Counted from the stretch's first letter, positions 10,111 through 18,828 are shown. The stretch: DNA of 64,000 nt from Flavobacterium sharifuzzamanii (GCF_003254585.1 NZ_QJGZ01000036.1:248001-312000), one strand, 5' to 3'. Translations and numbers: made by a program. The notes: generated by a model from the sequence alone, not told the origin.

Positions 10111-10149
10111 ATAAAAACTCCATTCGAAAACGAATGGAGTTTTTTTTTG
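10111..10149 (+). terminator. Terminator after the cysteine synthase-like gene
   Basis: An 11-bp perfect stem (AACTCCATTCG/CGAATGGAGTT) with an AAAA loop is followed by nine T residues. Confidence 0.92.
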
Positions 10150-10438
10150 GATAAACTTTTTTGAGTTGTGGATGTTTTTCTTGTGATAGTTAAAAATCAC
10201 TATTTTTTTAATATACCGTATTTGTACGTAAGAAATTGTTGCTTTTGGTAGTTTAAGTTTAATGTTTTAATTAATTTTTTAAATTTTATTTAATTTTTTT
10301 TGCCCTCAAAATGCATGAAAATGTTATTTTAACGAGTTTTTAGGTATTTTGTCGGAAATTTTTCTTGTGAATATTGTAATAGTCTAGTTTTGAGGTATTA
10401 AGATAACGAAAGTTATTTAATCCCTAAAATCTACTATT
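10150..10438. other. AT-rich spacer with the LamG gene promoter
   Basis: With the terminator before it, this spacer is 347 bp. It holds a very AT-rich upstream tract and the consensus promoter listed separately. No ORF or repeat was recognised. Confidence 0.5.
10365..10392 (+). promoter_or_regulatory. Promoter of the first LamG gene
   Basis: TTG (10365-10367), a 17-bp spacer, then TAGTTTTG (10385-10392) fit the flavobacterial -33/-7 consensus well. The ATG is 47 bases further on. Confidence 0.65.
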
Positions 10439-11338
10439 ATGAAAAAAATACTACTAACAGTATTGTTTGTAAGTTTTTTGAATGTGAATGCACAAACACC
10501 AGTTCAGGAATTTAATTTTAATGGTACTTTAAACAATTCAGCAAATACGATTTCATTCATTGGAACAAATAATTTTGTAGCTGATAGAGCAGGAGTTTTA
10601 AAAGGAGCTCAGCGATTAAATAATAAAGCTTTAGAAGCTGTTATAGATAATCTGCCTCAAGGAAAAAGTTCAAGAACAATTAGTATTTGGGTTAAATTCA
10701 ATGATATTTCAAATCCAAACTATATCTGGGGCTACGGAAATCCTCTAAATGCCCAATATTGTGGTTTATTACAGCAAGGAACAACTTCTTCTAACTCTGA
10801 TCTAAGTTTAGCTGCTTGGGGCTCTTCTAATGATGTTATTGTATCTACGCCGCTTGAAAAGAATATTTGGTATAATTACACTATTACATATGAAGGCACT
10901 ACTTCTAGGATATATCGTGACGGTAAATTGTTGAAATATCTCGAGGGAATGACTAGATACACAAATGGAAACATTTTTAGATTAGGAGAAATCAATACAA
11001 TGGTTGGAATTAATGCTGATATAGACGATTTAAAGATCTATAATATAGCTTTGACTCCAGATCAGGTAAAAGAATTATATGATAGCGAAAAAAGCTCTAA
11101 TGTGTTGTCTGTGGCATCCGTAGAGTCTAAAACACCTAAAGTACCTTTAAAAGCAAAAACTGCAACTGAAACCATTATAACTTCAAATGAAGTTAACGGT
11201 ACAACAAAAAGTGTAGAAGTTTATTCGCAAGGGCAAAAGCTAATGGGAAGCAATGCGACAAACATAGCAGATCTTCCAGAAGGGACTTATTTATTAAAAA
11301 TTACCAGTACTCCGTCAAAAAAAATTACCTCAAAATAA
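10439..11338 (+). CDS. Secreted LamG-domain protein with short type IX-like C-terminal tail
   Basis: A 299-residue protein. Residues 1-19 are a signal peptide ending NAQ. About 20-215 is a concanavalin/LamG jelly-roll; the motifs TISIWVKFND, WYNYTITYEG and INADIDDLKIYNIALTPDQV are typical of LamG_3. A Lys/Ser/Thr-rich linker is followed by a last block, VEVYSQGQKLM...LPEGTYLLKI, that resembles the type A sorting domain of type IX secretion cargo but is shorter than usual. It is probably exported across the outer membrane and may bind carbohydrate (inference). A paralogue lies at 12819, beyond the DUF481 gene. Confidence 0.8.
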   Translation: MKKILLTVLFVSFLNVNAQTPVQEFNFNGTLNNSANTISFIGTNNFVADRAGVLKGAQRLNNKALEAVIDNLPQGKSSRTISIWVKFNDISNPNYIWGYGNPLNAQYCGLLQQGTTSSNSDLSLAAWGSSNDVIVSTPLEKNIWYNYTITYEGTTSRIYRDGKLLKYLEGMTRYTNGNIFRLGEINTMVGINADIDDLKIYNIALTPDQVKELYDSEKSSNVLSVASVESKTPKVPLKAKTATETIITSNEVNGTTKSVEVYSQGQKLMGSNATNIADLPEGTYLLKITSTPSKKITSK

Positions 11339-11411
11339 ATGGTTTTTTAGTTTGTTTTTAAATGTTAGTTAGTTTTTTTATTGCGTAAGCAATTGAGTTT
11401 TTGGAATAGTA

Positions 11412-11444
11412 AGGAAAGCTTTCTGTGTTCAGGAAGCTTTTTTT
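11412..11444 (+). terminator. Terminator after the first LamG gene
   Basis: The stem AAAGCTTTCTG/CAGGAAGCTTT has one G-U pair in RNA, and a T-run follows. It reaches the end of the convergent DUF481 gene. Confidence 0.7.
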
Positions 11445-12462
11445 AGTCTAATTTCCATCCAAAAGTAGTCTGAAATACATAATCATCTTTTGATGCTCCT
11501 TCTTTAGGTTTATTGTCATAGTTGTAGATAAATGATAATTTGATGAAAAAATCTAAAGGCAAATCATATTTTGTATCTACAGAAAAATCGGTACGAATTC
11601 TTTTGCTTTCTGTTAAACTCGGAAAAAAATTCACTTTAGACTGAATGCTAAAATCTCCTATATCATATAAGTTTAGATCACTGCCCAAGAATAACTCCAA
11701 ACTTTTATTTGCTTCTGATACTCCTGTAAAACGTTCATGGTTAAAAGATAATCCAGAAGCAACTCCCCAATATTTTTTATTGCTATGTATTAGATATTTT
11801 CCATAACCTGCCTTTGAAACAATACGAAGATCAATATCTTGCTCTGTATTTTTCAAAGTAACAACTGATAATGGAATAAAATAGTCTTTTGGCAGTAAAT
11901 GAATATAGCTGACATCAGTATCAATCCTTCGTATAGGATCGCTATCATCTTGAATTGACTGAATTTGTTTGTATGTTGCAGTTCCGTACCATTTTTTTGC
12001 GGTATAGCCTAAATTCACGTTTATAGTTAGTTGCTGTAAGCTTTGTGCTTTAGTCAATTTGATTCCTGCGTCGAAACTAGCATCAAGTCTTCCCCAAAAG
12101 CTCTCGTCAACAGGTTTAATTCGTACAATATCAGTGAGATCAATAATGCTTTTGGTTTGTGTTTCAATATTGGTGATTTCACATTTTCCAGGAGTTTCAA
12201 TTTTGAGAATTTTTCCGTTTAGTAAATTGCCGTTAGAAAGATTTATAATATAAATTCGATCTGAACTAACATTTTTAACATGTTTCCATTCTAATTTAAA
12301 ATCCTCTTTGCTGTAGTCGGTTTCTATTTGTAGAATACCTTTATTCATTGTCTTTATTTCGCCAATAATAATATCATTATTTTTTAGAACAAGAGTATCA
12401 GAAATCTGTGCATTGATCTTTAAGAAAAATAAAAGAAAAAATAAGAGTAAGGTTTTCTTCAT
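11443..12462 (-). CDS. DUF481-family outer-membrane protein
   Basis: A 339-residue protein with a signal peptide (about 1-19, ending INA). An N-terminal soluble part (about 20-125; DTLVLKNNDIIIGEI, NGNLLNGKIL) looks like repeated small beta domains. A C-terminal beta-barrel region follows (about 130-339), with alternating aromatic strands, ending FQTTFGWKLD. DUF481/YdiY proteins are predicted outer-membrane barrels of unknown function, sometimes acid-induced. The final aromatic/charged strand supports an outer-membrane location. It lies between the two LamG paralogues, but on the opposite strand, so co-regulation is not shown. Confidence 0.75.
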   Translation of the reverse strand: MKKTLLLFFLLFFLKINAQISDTLVLKNNDIIIGEIKTMNKGILQIETDYSKEDFKLEWKHVKNVSSDRIYIINLSNGNLLNGKILKIETPGKCEITNIETQTKSIIDLTDIVRIKPVDESFWGRLDASFDAGIKLTKAQSLQQLTINVNLGYTAKKWYGTATYKQIQSIQDDSDPIRRIDTDVSYIHLLPKDYFIPLSVVTLKNTEQDIDLRIVSKAGYGKYLIHSNKKYWGVASGLSFNHERFTGVSEANKSLELFLGSDLNLYDIGDFSIQSKVNFFPSLTESKRIRTDFSVDTKYDLPLDFFIKLSFIYNYDNKPKEGASKDDYVFQTTFGWKLD

Positions 12463-12818
12463 GCTAAGGCTTATTTCTTTGATTTACAGCTTATAATGTT
12501 AAAGTTAGAAATAAAAACATAATTTTAGACAGAATCAAAAAAAAATCCTGTTGTAATGCAGTCAAATTCTGCAAGTAAGAAGGGGTTTAATTGAAAAGTT
12601 TTTAGATATAATGTTGTTTGAGCTGTAAAGTGTTTTTTGTGAGAATTATGTATTTGTGTGTAGGAATTGTTTGGAGATGTTGAATTTTAATTATAGTTTT
12701 AACAAATTTTCTAAAAATAATAAATGAAATTTTGAAATTGTAAAATCTATAAAATATAAATTTTGCAATAAATTGCTAATTGCCTTAAACCAAAACGATT
12801 CTGATAAAAGCTATAACT
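12463..12818. other. Divergent spacer DUF481-second LamG gene
   Basis: A 356-bp AT-rich divergent promoter region. The only clear signal is the plus-strand -33/-7 pair for the second LamG gene. A short imperfect palindrome (TGCAGTCAAATTCTGCA) lies near 12557. No gene was found. Confidence 0.45.
12738..12765 (+). promoter_or_regulatory. Probable promoter of the second LamG gene
   Basis: TTG at 12738-12740, a 16-bp spacer and TAAATTTTG at 12757-12765 resemble the -33/-7 consensus with one extra T. The ATG is 53 bases downstream, a similar distance to that of the paralogue. Confidence 0.4.
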
Positions 12819-13727
12819 ATGAAAAAAATATTACTCACTTTATTGTTTGTAAATTTTTTAACTGCGAATGCGCAAAATCCGGTACAGGAATTTAATTTCA
12901 ATGGAAATTTAAACAGTGCCGATAATACTATTTCTTTTTTAGGTGCTCCAGTTTTTGTAAACGATAGAATGGGAATGCCTAAAAGTGCTTTGCGACTTAC
13001 AAATAAAGCTTATCAGGCAGTAATAGGAGAGCTTCCTCAGGATAACAAACCAAAAACAATATCGGTTTGGGTAAAATTTAATGGCATAAATATTCCTAAT
13101 TATATTTTGGGTTATGGAGCAGCAGTAAACGGACAGTATTTCGGATTAGTGCAACAGCCTGTGTCTGGAAGCAATTCAGATTTAAGTTTGGTAGGTTGGG
13201 GAGATAACAATAATGTTATAGTTTCTGTTCCGTTAGTAAAAGAAACGTGGTACATGTATAGTATCACTTATGATGGAAATATATCAAAAATATATCGCAA
13301 TGGCGAATTGCTAAAATCTATGGGAGGAATTCAACGTTCTGCAAAAGGTTATATTTTGAATCTTGGAAAGCTAAATACCTCAACAAGTATTAACGCAGAT
13401 ATTGACGATTTAAGATTGTATAGTGTTGCTATGACAGATGAGCAAGTTAAGGAAGCTTATAATAGTTCGAAACAAAATGATGTGACTGTAGCCGAAACAG
13501 CATCTGTTTCAAATTCTTTGGCTTCAAATACGTCAAAAAAAGCTGTTGCAGCACCTATAGCTGGAAAAACTTCTTTACCTGCAGCCCCAGCTGAAACTAA
13601 GAAAAGTGCTAAAATTATTGAAGTATTCTCTCAAGGAAGACAAATTATGAGTGCTAATGCTTCTAATATTACCGATTTACCCGAAGGGACTTATTTGATT
13701 AAGGTAATTAATTCAAACAAAAAGTAA
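12819..13727 (+). CDS. Secreted LamG-domain protein, paralogue of the 10.4-kb gene
   Basis: A 302-residue protein with the same plan as its paralogue. It has a signal peptide ending NAQ and the block NPVQEFNFNGNLN. The LamG jelly-roll (about 20-215) includes TISVWVKFNG, WYMYSITYDG and INADIDDLRLYSVAMTDEQV. An Ala/Ser/Lys-rich linker follows, then a C-terminal block IIEVFSQGRQIM...LPEGTYLIKV. Conservation is strongest in the signal/N-terminus and the last 40 residues, as expected for shared export. The linker is longer here. Function is unknown; surface carbohydrate binding is inference from the fold. Confidence 0.8.
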   Translation: MKKILLTLLFVNFLTANAQNPVQEFNFNGNLNSADNTISFLGAPVFVNDRMGMPKSALRLTNKAYQAVIGELPQDNKPKTISVWVKFNGINIPNYILGYGAAVNGQYFGLVQQPVSGSNSDLSLVGWGDNNNVIVSVPLVKETWYMYSITYDGNISKIYRNGELLKSMGGIQRSAKGYILNLGKLNTSTSINADIDDLRLYSVAMTDEQVKEAYNSSKQNDVTVAETASVSNSLASNTSKKAVAAPIAGKTSLPAAPAETKKSAKIIEVFSQGRQIMSANASNITDLPEGTYLIKVINSNKK

Positions 13728-13740
13728 TTTCACTTTTCCT

Positions 13741-13776
13741 TCAAAAAAAAGCCCTCCAGATTTTGGAAGGCTTGTA
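13741..13776 (-). terminator. Terminator between second LamG gene and small lipoprotein gene
   Basis: An imperfect stem AAGCCCTCCA/TTGGAAGGCTT, with the T-run on the minus strand, fits the convergent 67-residue gene. Confidence 0.65.
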
Positions 13777-13778
13777 AA

Positions 13779-13982
13779 TTATCTTTTTTTCTGTTGACCT
13801 GGCGCATAAGCTTTAGCGCTTTGATCTCCATTCATTTTTTTGGCTTGTCCTGGTGGTATTTTTTTTCCTGACGGAGCAGGAGCGTGAGTGTGTACATGTG
13901 TACTACAGCTGATCACGCTAAGTACTAAGAACAAAAGGACTAGCGCTACTACAGCAATTCGAGTGATTTTTGATGTTTGCAT
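13779..13982 (-). CDS. Small putative lipoprotein with PGQAKK/PGQQKK motifs
   Basis: A 67-residue protein. The N-terminus is one hydrophobic segment ending in the lipobox-like VISC (Cys at about 26), so it is probably a lipoprotein. After a His-rich spacer (THVHTHAP) come two similar blocks, KIPPGQAKKMNGDQSAK and AYAPGQQKKR. Short Bacteroidota proteins with PPGQAKK...GDKSAKxYAPG repeats are common and of unknown function. It is a single gene on the minus strand, convergent with the LamG gene. The small size lowers certainty, but the organised signal and basic tail support a real gene. Confidence 0.65.
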   Translation of the reverse strand: MQTSKITRIAVVALVLLFLVLSVISCSTHVHTHAPAPSGKKIPPGQAKKMNGDQSAKAYAPGQQKKR

Positions 13983-14128
13983 TTTTAGTTTAAATTATAT
14001 TTGAGGTGTTGCAAATATAATCGAAATGTTATCTTTAGAGGTATTTAATCTTAGTTTAAAATGAATTCAAATAATCATCTTACCATTTTTTATTTTAGTT
14101 TTAAAACCTTTAATATTTTAAAATAAGC

Positions 14129-14419
14129 ATGACAATAAAAGAAAAATTTCTAATGATTGGATTTACAGGTTTTGTCCATTTGGATAAGAAAAAGAGAGAC
14201 GAGAAAGAGAGAATAACTTTCTGTTCTAAATATCTTAACGAATGGATTTTTCTATTATTGGTTAATGAAGATGGCATTTGGGAAATAGAAAAAATCGAAG
14301 ATAACGATATTGTCAGCACTACATTAAACAAAAATAAATCTTTGCTTGAAGCAGAAGATTTGCTTTTGTTTTTTAAAAACTATTATTACGCTAATAATGA
14401 TTTTTCGAACATTTTATGA
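14129..14419 (+). CDS. Hypothetical 96-residue protein
   Basis: I do not recognise this protein. It is small and charged, with a central hydrophobic strand (LNEWIFLLLVNEDGIWEIEKIEDND) and a C-terminal Leu/Asp/Tyr-rich part (SLLEAEDLLLFFKNYYY). There is no signal peptide. It is convergent with the 14.4-kb gene. Reading-frame quality is reasonable. A minus-strand ORF over the same bases has no supporting features. Confidence 0.5.
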   Translation: MTIKEKFLMIGFTGFVHLDKKKRDEKERITFCSKYLNEWIFLLLVNEDGIWEIEKIEDNDIVSTTLNKNKSLLEAEDLLLFFKNYYYANNDFSNIL

Positions 14420-14442
14420 ATAAAAATCTTTTGTTTTTAGTT

Positions 14443-14826
14443 TTAAGTGATGTTTTCTATCTCTAAAACTCCATATATAAAACAGCCGTAATAACCTCTG
14501 TATTCATCAATATCAAAAATTAAAAGATAAGTGTTCTGGCAATCTTTAAAATTGCAAATTTGATATCGATACAGAAATTTTCTATTTGGATCTTCTAAAT
14601 TTTCTAGTTTAGTAATATGAAATTGAGCCAGGTCCTTATTTGTGATTTGTCCCGTTTCGATTAATGAATTTAAAAAATTAGAGTTTTGAAATGAAATTAT
14701 GGCTTCATGTTTTATTCTTCCGTTTCCGCAATAAAAACTAAAAGGTATTTCAAAATCAGGTGTTTCGGTCGGAAATGATTTTTTGCCACCTAATTGTATT
14801 TTTTTAATAATTGAAATTTTGGGCAT
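14443..14826 (-). CDS. Hypothetical protein, possibly with an EF-Tu C-domain-like fold
   Basis: With the ATG at 14826 the protein is 127 residues. A TTG 13 codons upstream is possible, but the extension is unlike the rest. The pattern KKIQLGGKKSFPT, a gap, FSFYCGNGRIKHEAIISF, then GYYGCFIYGVLEIE at the end loosely follows the beta-barrel C-terminal domain of EF-Tu (GGRxTPF ... PxFYF ... GxGxV). This is a weak pattern match, not a family assignment. It lies 52 bases after the 14.9-kb gene on the same strand, so the two may be co-transcribed. Confidence 0.55.
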   Translation of the reverse strand: MPKISIIKKIQLGGKKSFPTETPDFEIPFSFYCGNGRIKHEAIISFQNSNFLNSLIETGQITNKDLAQFHITKLENLEDPNRKFLYRYQICNFKDCQNTYLLIFDIDEYRGYYGCFIYGVLEIENIT

Positions 14827-14877
14827 ATTGGGTGGATAACAATTTGTAAACAAGGAGAAACGCAAAAGGCGAACATT

Positions 14878-15414
14878 CTAAATGGTTATTTCTTTATAAT
14901 AAATTCCTCTAGGCTTCTTTAATTTGGCCACTATTTCATCTGTTAATAATGGAGACTCCCAAATGCCAAGAATATAAGTAATATCTTCTCCCAGCATATC
15001 TTCTCCCGCACCTCTAGGTTGACAGTCAAATTGCCAACGAAGAAATTCAATCCTTAAATATTCTTTTTCATCTAATTTCATTAAAGTGATATAACCAGGG
15101 CAGTCATACAGTTTGTGAATTTTTAAAACGCTTTTATGATATCCTTTTAAATTATTGTCTTCTTCAATTTCGAATCCGTATGTTTTTGATAAAAATGATA
15201 ATTCACCTAAAGTAAAATCTTCATCAGAAGTTGCGCATGATTTAGCGACTAAATTTTTTGTATAAGTCTTTTTCTCAGAATATTCTACGTCTAATAATTT
15301 TATTGAGGGCCTTACTAATTCCATTTTGATAGAACTTATTTCTTCAACACTTTTTGTGGTTCCGTCACCAAAAATTTCAGATTGGATACAGTAGAAGTTT
15401 TCTATTAGTTTCAT
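14878..15414 (-). CDS. Hypothetical 178-residue protein
   Basis: Unrecognised. It has no signal peptide or membrane segment, with mixed alpha/beta composition and motifs such as YDCPGYITLMKLDEKEYLRI and WQFDCQPRGAGEDMLG. The start ATG at 15414 follows an AT-rich leader. It is upstream of, and on the same strand as, the 127-residue gene. The pair could be a small two-gene unit, but nothing visible identifies toxin, immunity or enzymatic motifs. The gene is probably real: the frame is long and there are few competing ORFs. Confidence 0.65.
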   Translation of the reverse strand: MKLIENFYCIQSEIFGDGTTKSVEEISSIKMELVRPSIKLLDVEYSEKKTYTKNLVAKSCATSDEDFTLGELSFLSKTYGFEIEEDNNLKGYHKSVLKIHKLYDCPGYITLMKLDEKEYLRIEFLRWQFDCQPRGAGEDMLGEDITYILGIWESPLLTDEIVAKLKKPRGIYYKEITI

Positions 15415-15492
15415 TTGGAAGATTTGGTTATCATTTGCTCTATAAACAAATATAATTTTTTATTTGTATTTGAAAAGTAAAAGTTTCTCAAA

Positions 15493-15527
15493 ACAAAAAA
15501 GCCCTAGAAGAATCCAGAGCTTTTTTA
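15493..15527 (-). terminator. Terminator after yebC
   Basis: An imperfect stem AAAAAAGCCCT/AGAGCTTTTTT, with T-runs on both strands, lies just past the yebC stop. Confidence 0.65.
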
Positions 15528-15547
15528 AAATATATTTTATAGAAAGA

Positions 15548-16261
15548 CTATTCTTCTTTCATGGTATGATAAACGTTCATCACGTCATCATCTTCTTCAA
15601 TTTTCTCGATTAGTTTCTCAACGTCAGCGATTTGAGCTTCAGTTAATTCTTTAGTAATTTGCGGAATACGCTCAAAACCAGAAGAAAGGATTTCAAGACC
15701 TCTGTTTTCTAATTCTTTCTGTAAAGCACCAAAACTTCCAAAAGGAGCGTAGATTAAGATTCCGTCTTCGTCTTCAAAAACTTCCTCAGCACCAAAATCG
15801 ATAAGTTCTAATTCTAATTCTTCAGCGTCAAGTCCGTTGTTAGCAATTCTAAAGTTACAAGTATGGTCAAACATAAACTCAACAGAACCTTGAGTTCCCA
15901 TTGTCCCGTTACATTTGTTGAAATAACTACGAATATTAGCTACAGTTCTATTATTGTTATCAGAAGCAGTTTCAATTAAGATTGCAATTCCGTGAGGAGC
16001 ATATCCTTCAAACAAAATTTCTTTATAGTTGGCAGTATCTTTATTACTTGCATTTTTAATAGCGCGCTCCACATTATCCTTAGGCATGTTTGCGGCTTTT
16101 GCATTTTGAATAACAGCTCTTAATCTAGAATTGGCGTCTGGGTTTGGTCCGCCTTCTTTAACAGCCATTACGATATCTTTACCAATTCTGGTAAATGTTT
16201 TGGCCATTGCTGACCAACGTTTCATTTTTCTTCCTTTTCTAAATTCGAACGCTCTTCCCAT
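15548..16261 (-). CDS. YebC/PmpR-family protein
   Basis: A 237-residue YebC/TACO1-family protein. The N-terminus GRAFEFRKGRKMKRWSAMAKTF and the block GGPNPDANSRLRAVIQNAKAANMP are diagnostic. The middle and C-terminal ferredoxin-like domains follow (residues about 80-235, with GGTxG-like NGTMGTQGSVEFMF). The family has been described as transcription regulators and, more recently, as translation factors that help ribosomes pass difficult peptides. Which role applies here is not visible. It is a single gene. Confidence 0.9.
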   Translation of the reverse strand: MGRAFEFRKGRKMKRWSAMAKTFTRIGKDIVMAVKEGGPNPDANSRLRAVIQNAKAANMPKDNVERAIKNASNKDTANYKEILFEGYAPHGIAILIETASDNNNRTVANIRSYFNKCNGTMGTQGSVEFMFDHTCNFRIANNGLDAEELELELIDFGAEEVFEDEDGILIYAPFGSFGALQKELENRGLEILSSGFERIPQITKELTEAQIADVEKLIEKIEEDDDVMNVYHTMKEE

Positions 16262-16592
16262 TTCTAATTTTTAGTTTTGTGATGCAAAAATACGGTTTTC
16301 CTAATTTTTACAAAAACAAAATTGTTCTTTTTTGTTTCAGGTTTCAGGTTTTAAGTTACTTGGTTTGTATTGAATTTAACCGCAAAGTTCGCAAAGGTTT
16401 ACGCAAGGTTCGCAAAGTTTTATTTATATAACTTTGGGAACTTTTTATTTTGTGCCTTAACCTAAAAATTTCTTTGTGTGCTTTGCATAAACCTTAGCGA
16501 ACTTTGCGGTAAAAAAATCTCATCCAGTTAAACCTGAAACCTGAAACCTGAAACCTGAAACCTGAAACCTGAAACCTGAAACCTGAAACAAA
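16262..16592. repeat. Nested intergenic repeats with a CCTGAAA x8 tandem
   Basis: A 331-bp spacer. It holds two TTTCAGG copies (16335-16348) and an inverted pair of ACCGCAAAGTTCGC-type arms (about 16379-16418 and 16480-16511). A perfect eightfold CCTGAAA tandem (16533-16588) is the inverse of the TTTCAGG copies. The layout is a palindrome within a palindrome. No coding sequence is present. Confidence 0.85.
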
Positions 16593-18629
16593 CTACTTAA
16601 TCCCTCCATTAAATTCGTTAATAATATTTACAGCTTCGTTGAGGTATGGATTGGTTTTAAGATTATCCATCTGATATTGGTTTATCGTTTTATCATTTGG
16701 ATAAGCTCCTAGAAGAAATTGATTAACACTCGAATTGTATACATCAAGTGGATTGTTTTCGTCATTAAAAGTATTGATCTCTTTCCAAAGTGCATTTAAT
16801 GTTTTTTTCTGATTGAAAACTGCAGTTAATGTAAGAGGAATTTCTGCTTTTGGAGCATTTACAATCTGATCTATTTTAAGATTGATCTTTTTGATATTAT
16901 CGAAAAAATAATTGTCTGATAATCTCGCCGAGCTGTTTTTAGCAATTTTGTCTATCAGATTTCGCTTCACATATGTTTTGTATTTTAAGAAAGGTTCGAT
17001 GCTATCATTTTTTATAGCCGTCGGAAAATCACTTTCTTTTTGGTAAATATCTTCATAAAACTCAGGAAGCACAACATCTGGCCTTACCCCAATATATTGA
17101 TGGCTTTTACCCGTTATTCTGTAGAATTTATTGATGGTTATCTTTAAGAAATCAGTGTTTTTTTCTTCTTCAAGCGGAAGAATAGTCTGCATTGTAGCTT
17201 TTCCTAATGTAGTGCTTCCTAACAAAAGTGCACGATTGTAATCTTGCATGATAGAAGCAAAAAATTCACTTGCCGAAGCCGTATTGCTATTAACCAAAAC
17301 CACAATTGGACCTCTGTAAATTACCCCTTTGAAAGGATCATTAATTACAGATTTCTCCTTTTTACTGTCAATTACAATAGAAAGCGGACCATAATCTACA
17401 AACATTCCAGCCAGTTTTATGGCTTCTTCCATAGAACCGCCGCCATTGTCAATAAGGTCAATAACAAGACCTTTTATACTATCTCTCTGCAGTTTTATAA
17501 CCTCACGTGCAACATCGTCGGCACAGCCTTTTCTGCTGGAGCCATCAAGATCTGCATAGAAACTCGGAATTTTTACATAACCAATTTTGCTGTCTTTGCC
17601 AATGATAAAACTGAAAACCGAATTTTCTTCATCCTTCATCATCTGTTTCTCAATATAAACATCAAAACTTTTGCCTGAATTGCGTTTTAAAGTAAGTGTA
17701 ATGTGTTTGTTGCTTTCAGATAAAATCATTGATGATATAGACTCTAGAGAAGCACAAGAAACCTGAAGCGTTTCTTTCTGATTTGAAATAGAAATAATCT
17801 GATCGCCTTTTTTTACTTGTCCAGTCTGATACGCAGGGCCGTTTGGATCTACCTCATCAATAATGATTTCGTTTTTCTCGTTGAGGTTTACCGTCATTCC
17901 AAGCGATAAATGTTCTTTTGATAAAGAAGCCACAAAGCTGGTTTTAGAATCATCGCTGAAATAGGCAGTATGAGGATCAAAATACGTACAGAAAAAATTA
18001 TAGAGTTTTTCTTCCTGTTTAGCATTAGTCTCTAATAATGTGCTAAAACGGCAGATTTCATTTGAAACGATTTGATTTTTAGAAGCTTGTTCAATCGATT
18101 TAAAATTCGTTTTTAAAGAATCTAAATTTTCGCTCATTTCAGCAATATCATCTAAAATCTGATAGCGCAGTTTTTTTGTCCAAACCTTCTCTATATCTTC
18201 TTTCTTTAAATAAAAAGCAAAAGATTTTTTATAAAAACGTATCGTATCTTTTTTGGTATAATCTATCGGGATTGTTTGGATCTTTTCTAAGACTTTTTTG
18301 GTGCGTAAAAGACCATTTACATATTTGGCTTTTATATCGGTAAGAAAACTGCAATCGTTCTTCAGGATTAGATCATCTAAGTTATAACGATATTTCTGAG
18401 CCAATTCATCATATTCGCTCTTAAAAAATATGTTGCGAGAAGGGTCAAGTTCGTTAATTAAGTTGTCAAAAACGAACACAGATAAACTATCATCAACTGG
18501 TTTTGGCCTTAAATGTTCTGCTTGAATAAGCGCATTTATTTTGTTTAATATTTCACAAGTTTCTGCGCTGTTCTGACCAATAGATATAGTTGATGTCAGC
18601 AAAAAAAGGAGTAGTGAAATCTTTTTCAT
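16593..18629 (-). CDS. S41 tail-specific protease (Prc/CtpA type), exported
   Basis: A 678-residue periplasmic protease with a signal peptide (about 1-18). A helical N-terminal domain precedes a PDZ domain (LGMTVNLNEKNEIIIDEVDPNGPAYQ...VKKGDQII) and the S41 catalytic domain. Ser452 (NTASASE), Asp463 and Lys477 (LGKAT) keep the 11- and 25-residue spacing of E. coli Prc (Ser430, Asp441, Lys455). The C-terminal DUF3340-like part is present. Prc trims or degrades periplasmic and outer-membrane proteins from the C-terminus. The ATG at 18629 directly precedes KK and the hydrophobic core, so I prefer it over the ATG seven codons upstream. Confidence 0.9.
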   Translation of the reverse strand: MKKISLLLFLLTSTISIGQNSAETCEILNKINALIQAEHLRPKPVDDSLSVFVFDNLINELDPSRNIFFKSEYDELAQKYRYNLDDLILKNDCSFLTDIKAKYVNGLLRTKKVLEKIQTIPIDYTKKDTIRFYKKSFAFYLKKEDIEKVWTKKLRYQILDDIAEMSENLDSLKTNFKSIEQASKNQIVSNEICRFSTLLETNAKQEEKLYNFFCTYFDPHTAYFSDDSKTSFVASLSKEHLSLGMTVNLNEKNEIIIDEVDPNGPAYQTGQVKKGDQIISISNQKETLQVSCASLESISSMILSESNKHITLTLKRNSGKSFDVYIEKQMMKDEENSVFSFIIGKDSKIGYVKIPSFYADLDGSSRKGCADDVAREVIKLQRDSIKGLVIDLIDNGGGSMEEAIKLAGMFVDYGPLSIVIDSKKEKSVINDPFKGVIYRGPIVVLVNSNTASASEFFASIMQDYNRALLLGSTTLGKATMQTILPLEEEKNTDFLKITINKFYRITGKSHQYIGVRPDVVLPEFYEDIYQKESDFPTAIKNDSIEPFLKYKTYVKRNLIDKIAKNSSARLSDNYFFDNIKKINLKIDQIVNAPKAEIPLTLTAVFNQKKTLNALWKEINTFNDENNPLDVYNSSVNQFLLGAYPNDKTINQYQMDNLKTNPYLNEAVNIINEFNGGIK

Positions 18630-18780
18630 AAATGGAAATTCATGGTTCATGATTAAAGTTACACTAATTTTTTTACAAATTGTAGTATTTTTAGCAAAAT
18701 ATCGACAACGAAAAGCATTTAACCGTTAAACGAATAGGCATCAAATAAATTAACCTGAATTGGTTTATTTTAAAGCAAAA

Positions 18781-18808
18781 AAAATGCGTTACAACCGTAA
18801 CGCATTTT
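18781..18808 (-). terminator. Terminator after gcvT
   Basis: A 12-bp perfect stem (AAAATGCGTTAC/GTAACGCATTTT) has the T-run on the minus strand, 20 bases past the gcvT stop. Confidence 0.9.
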
Positions 18809-18828
18809 GTACATTATATAGTCAAAAC

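Noticed and set aside
16533..16588. CRISPR-like tandem repeat
   Set aside because: The unit is seven bases with no spacers, and no cas genes are present.
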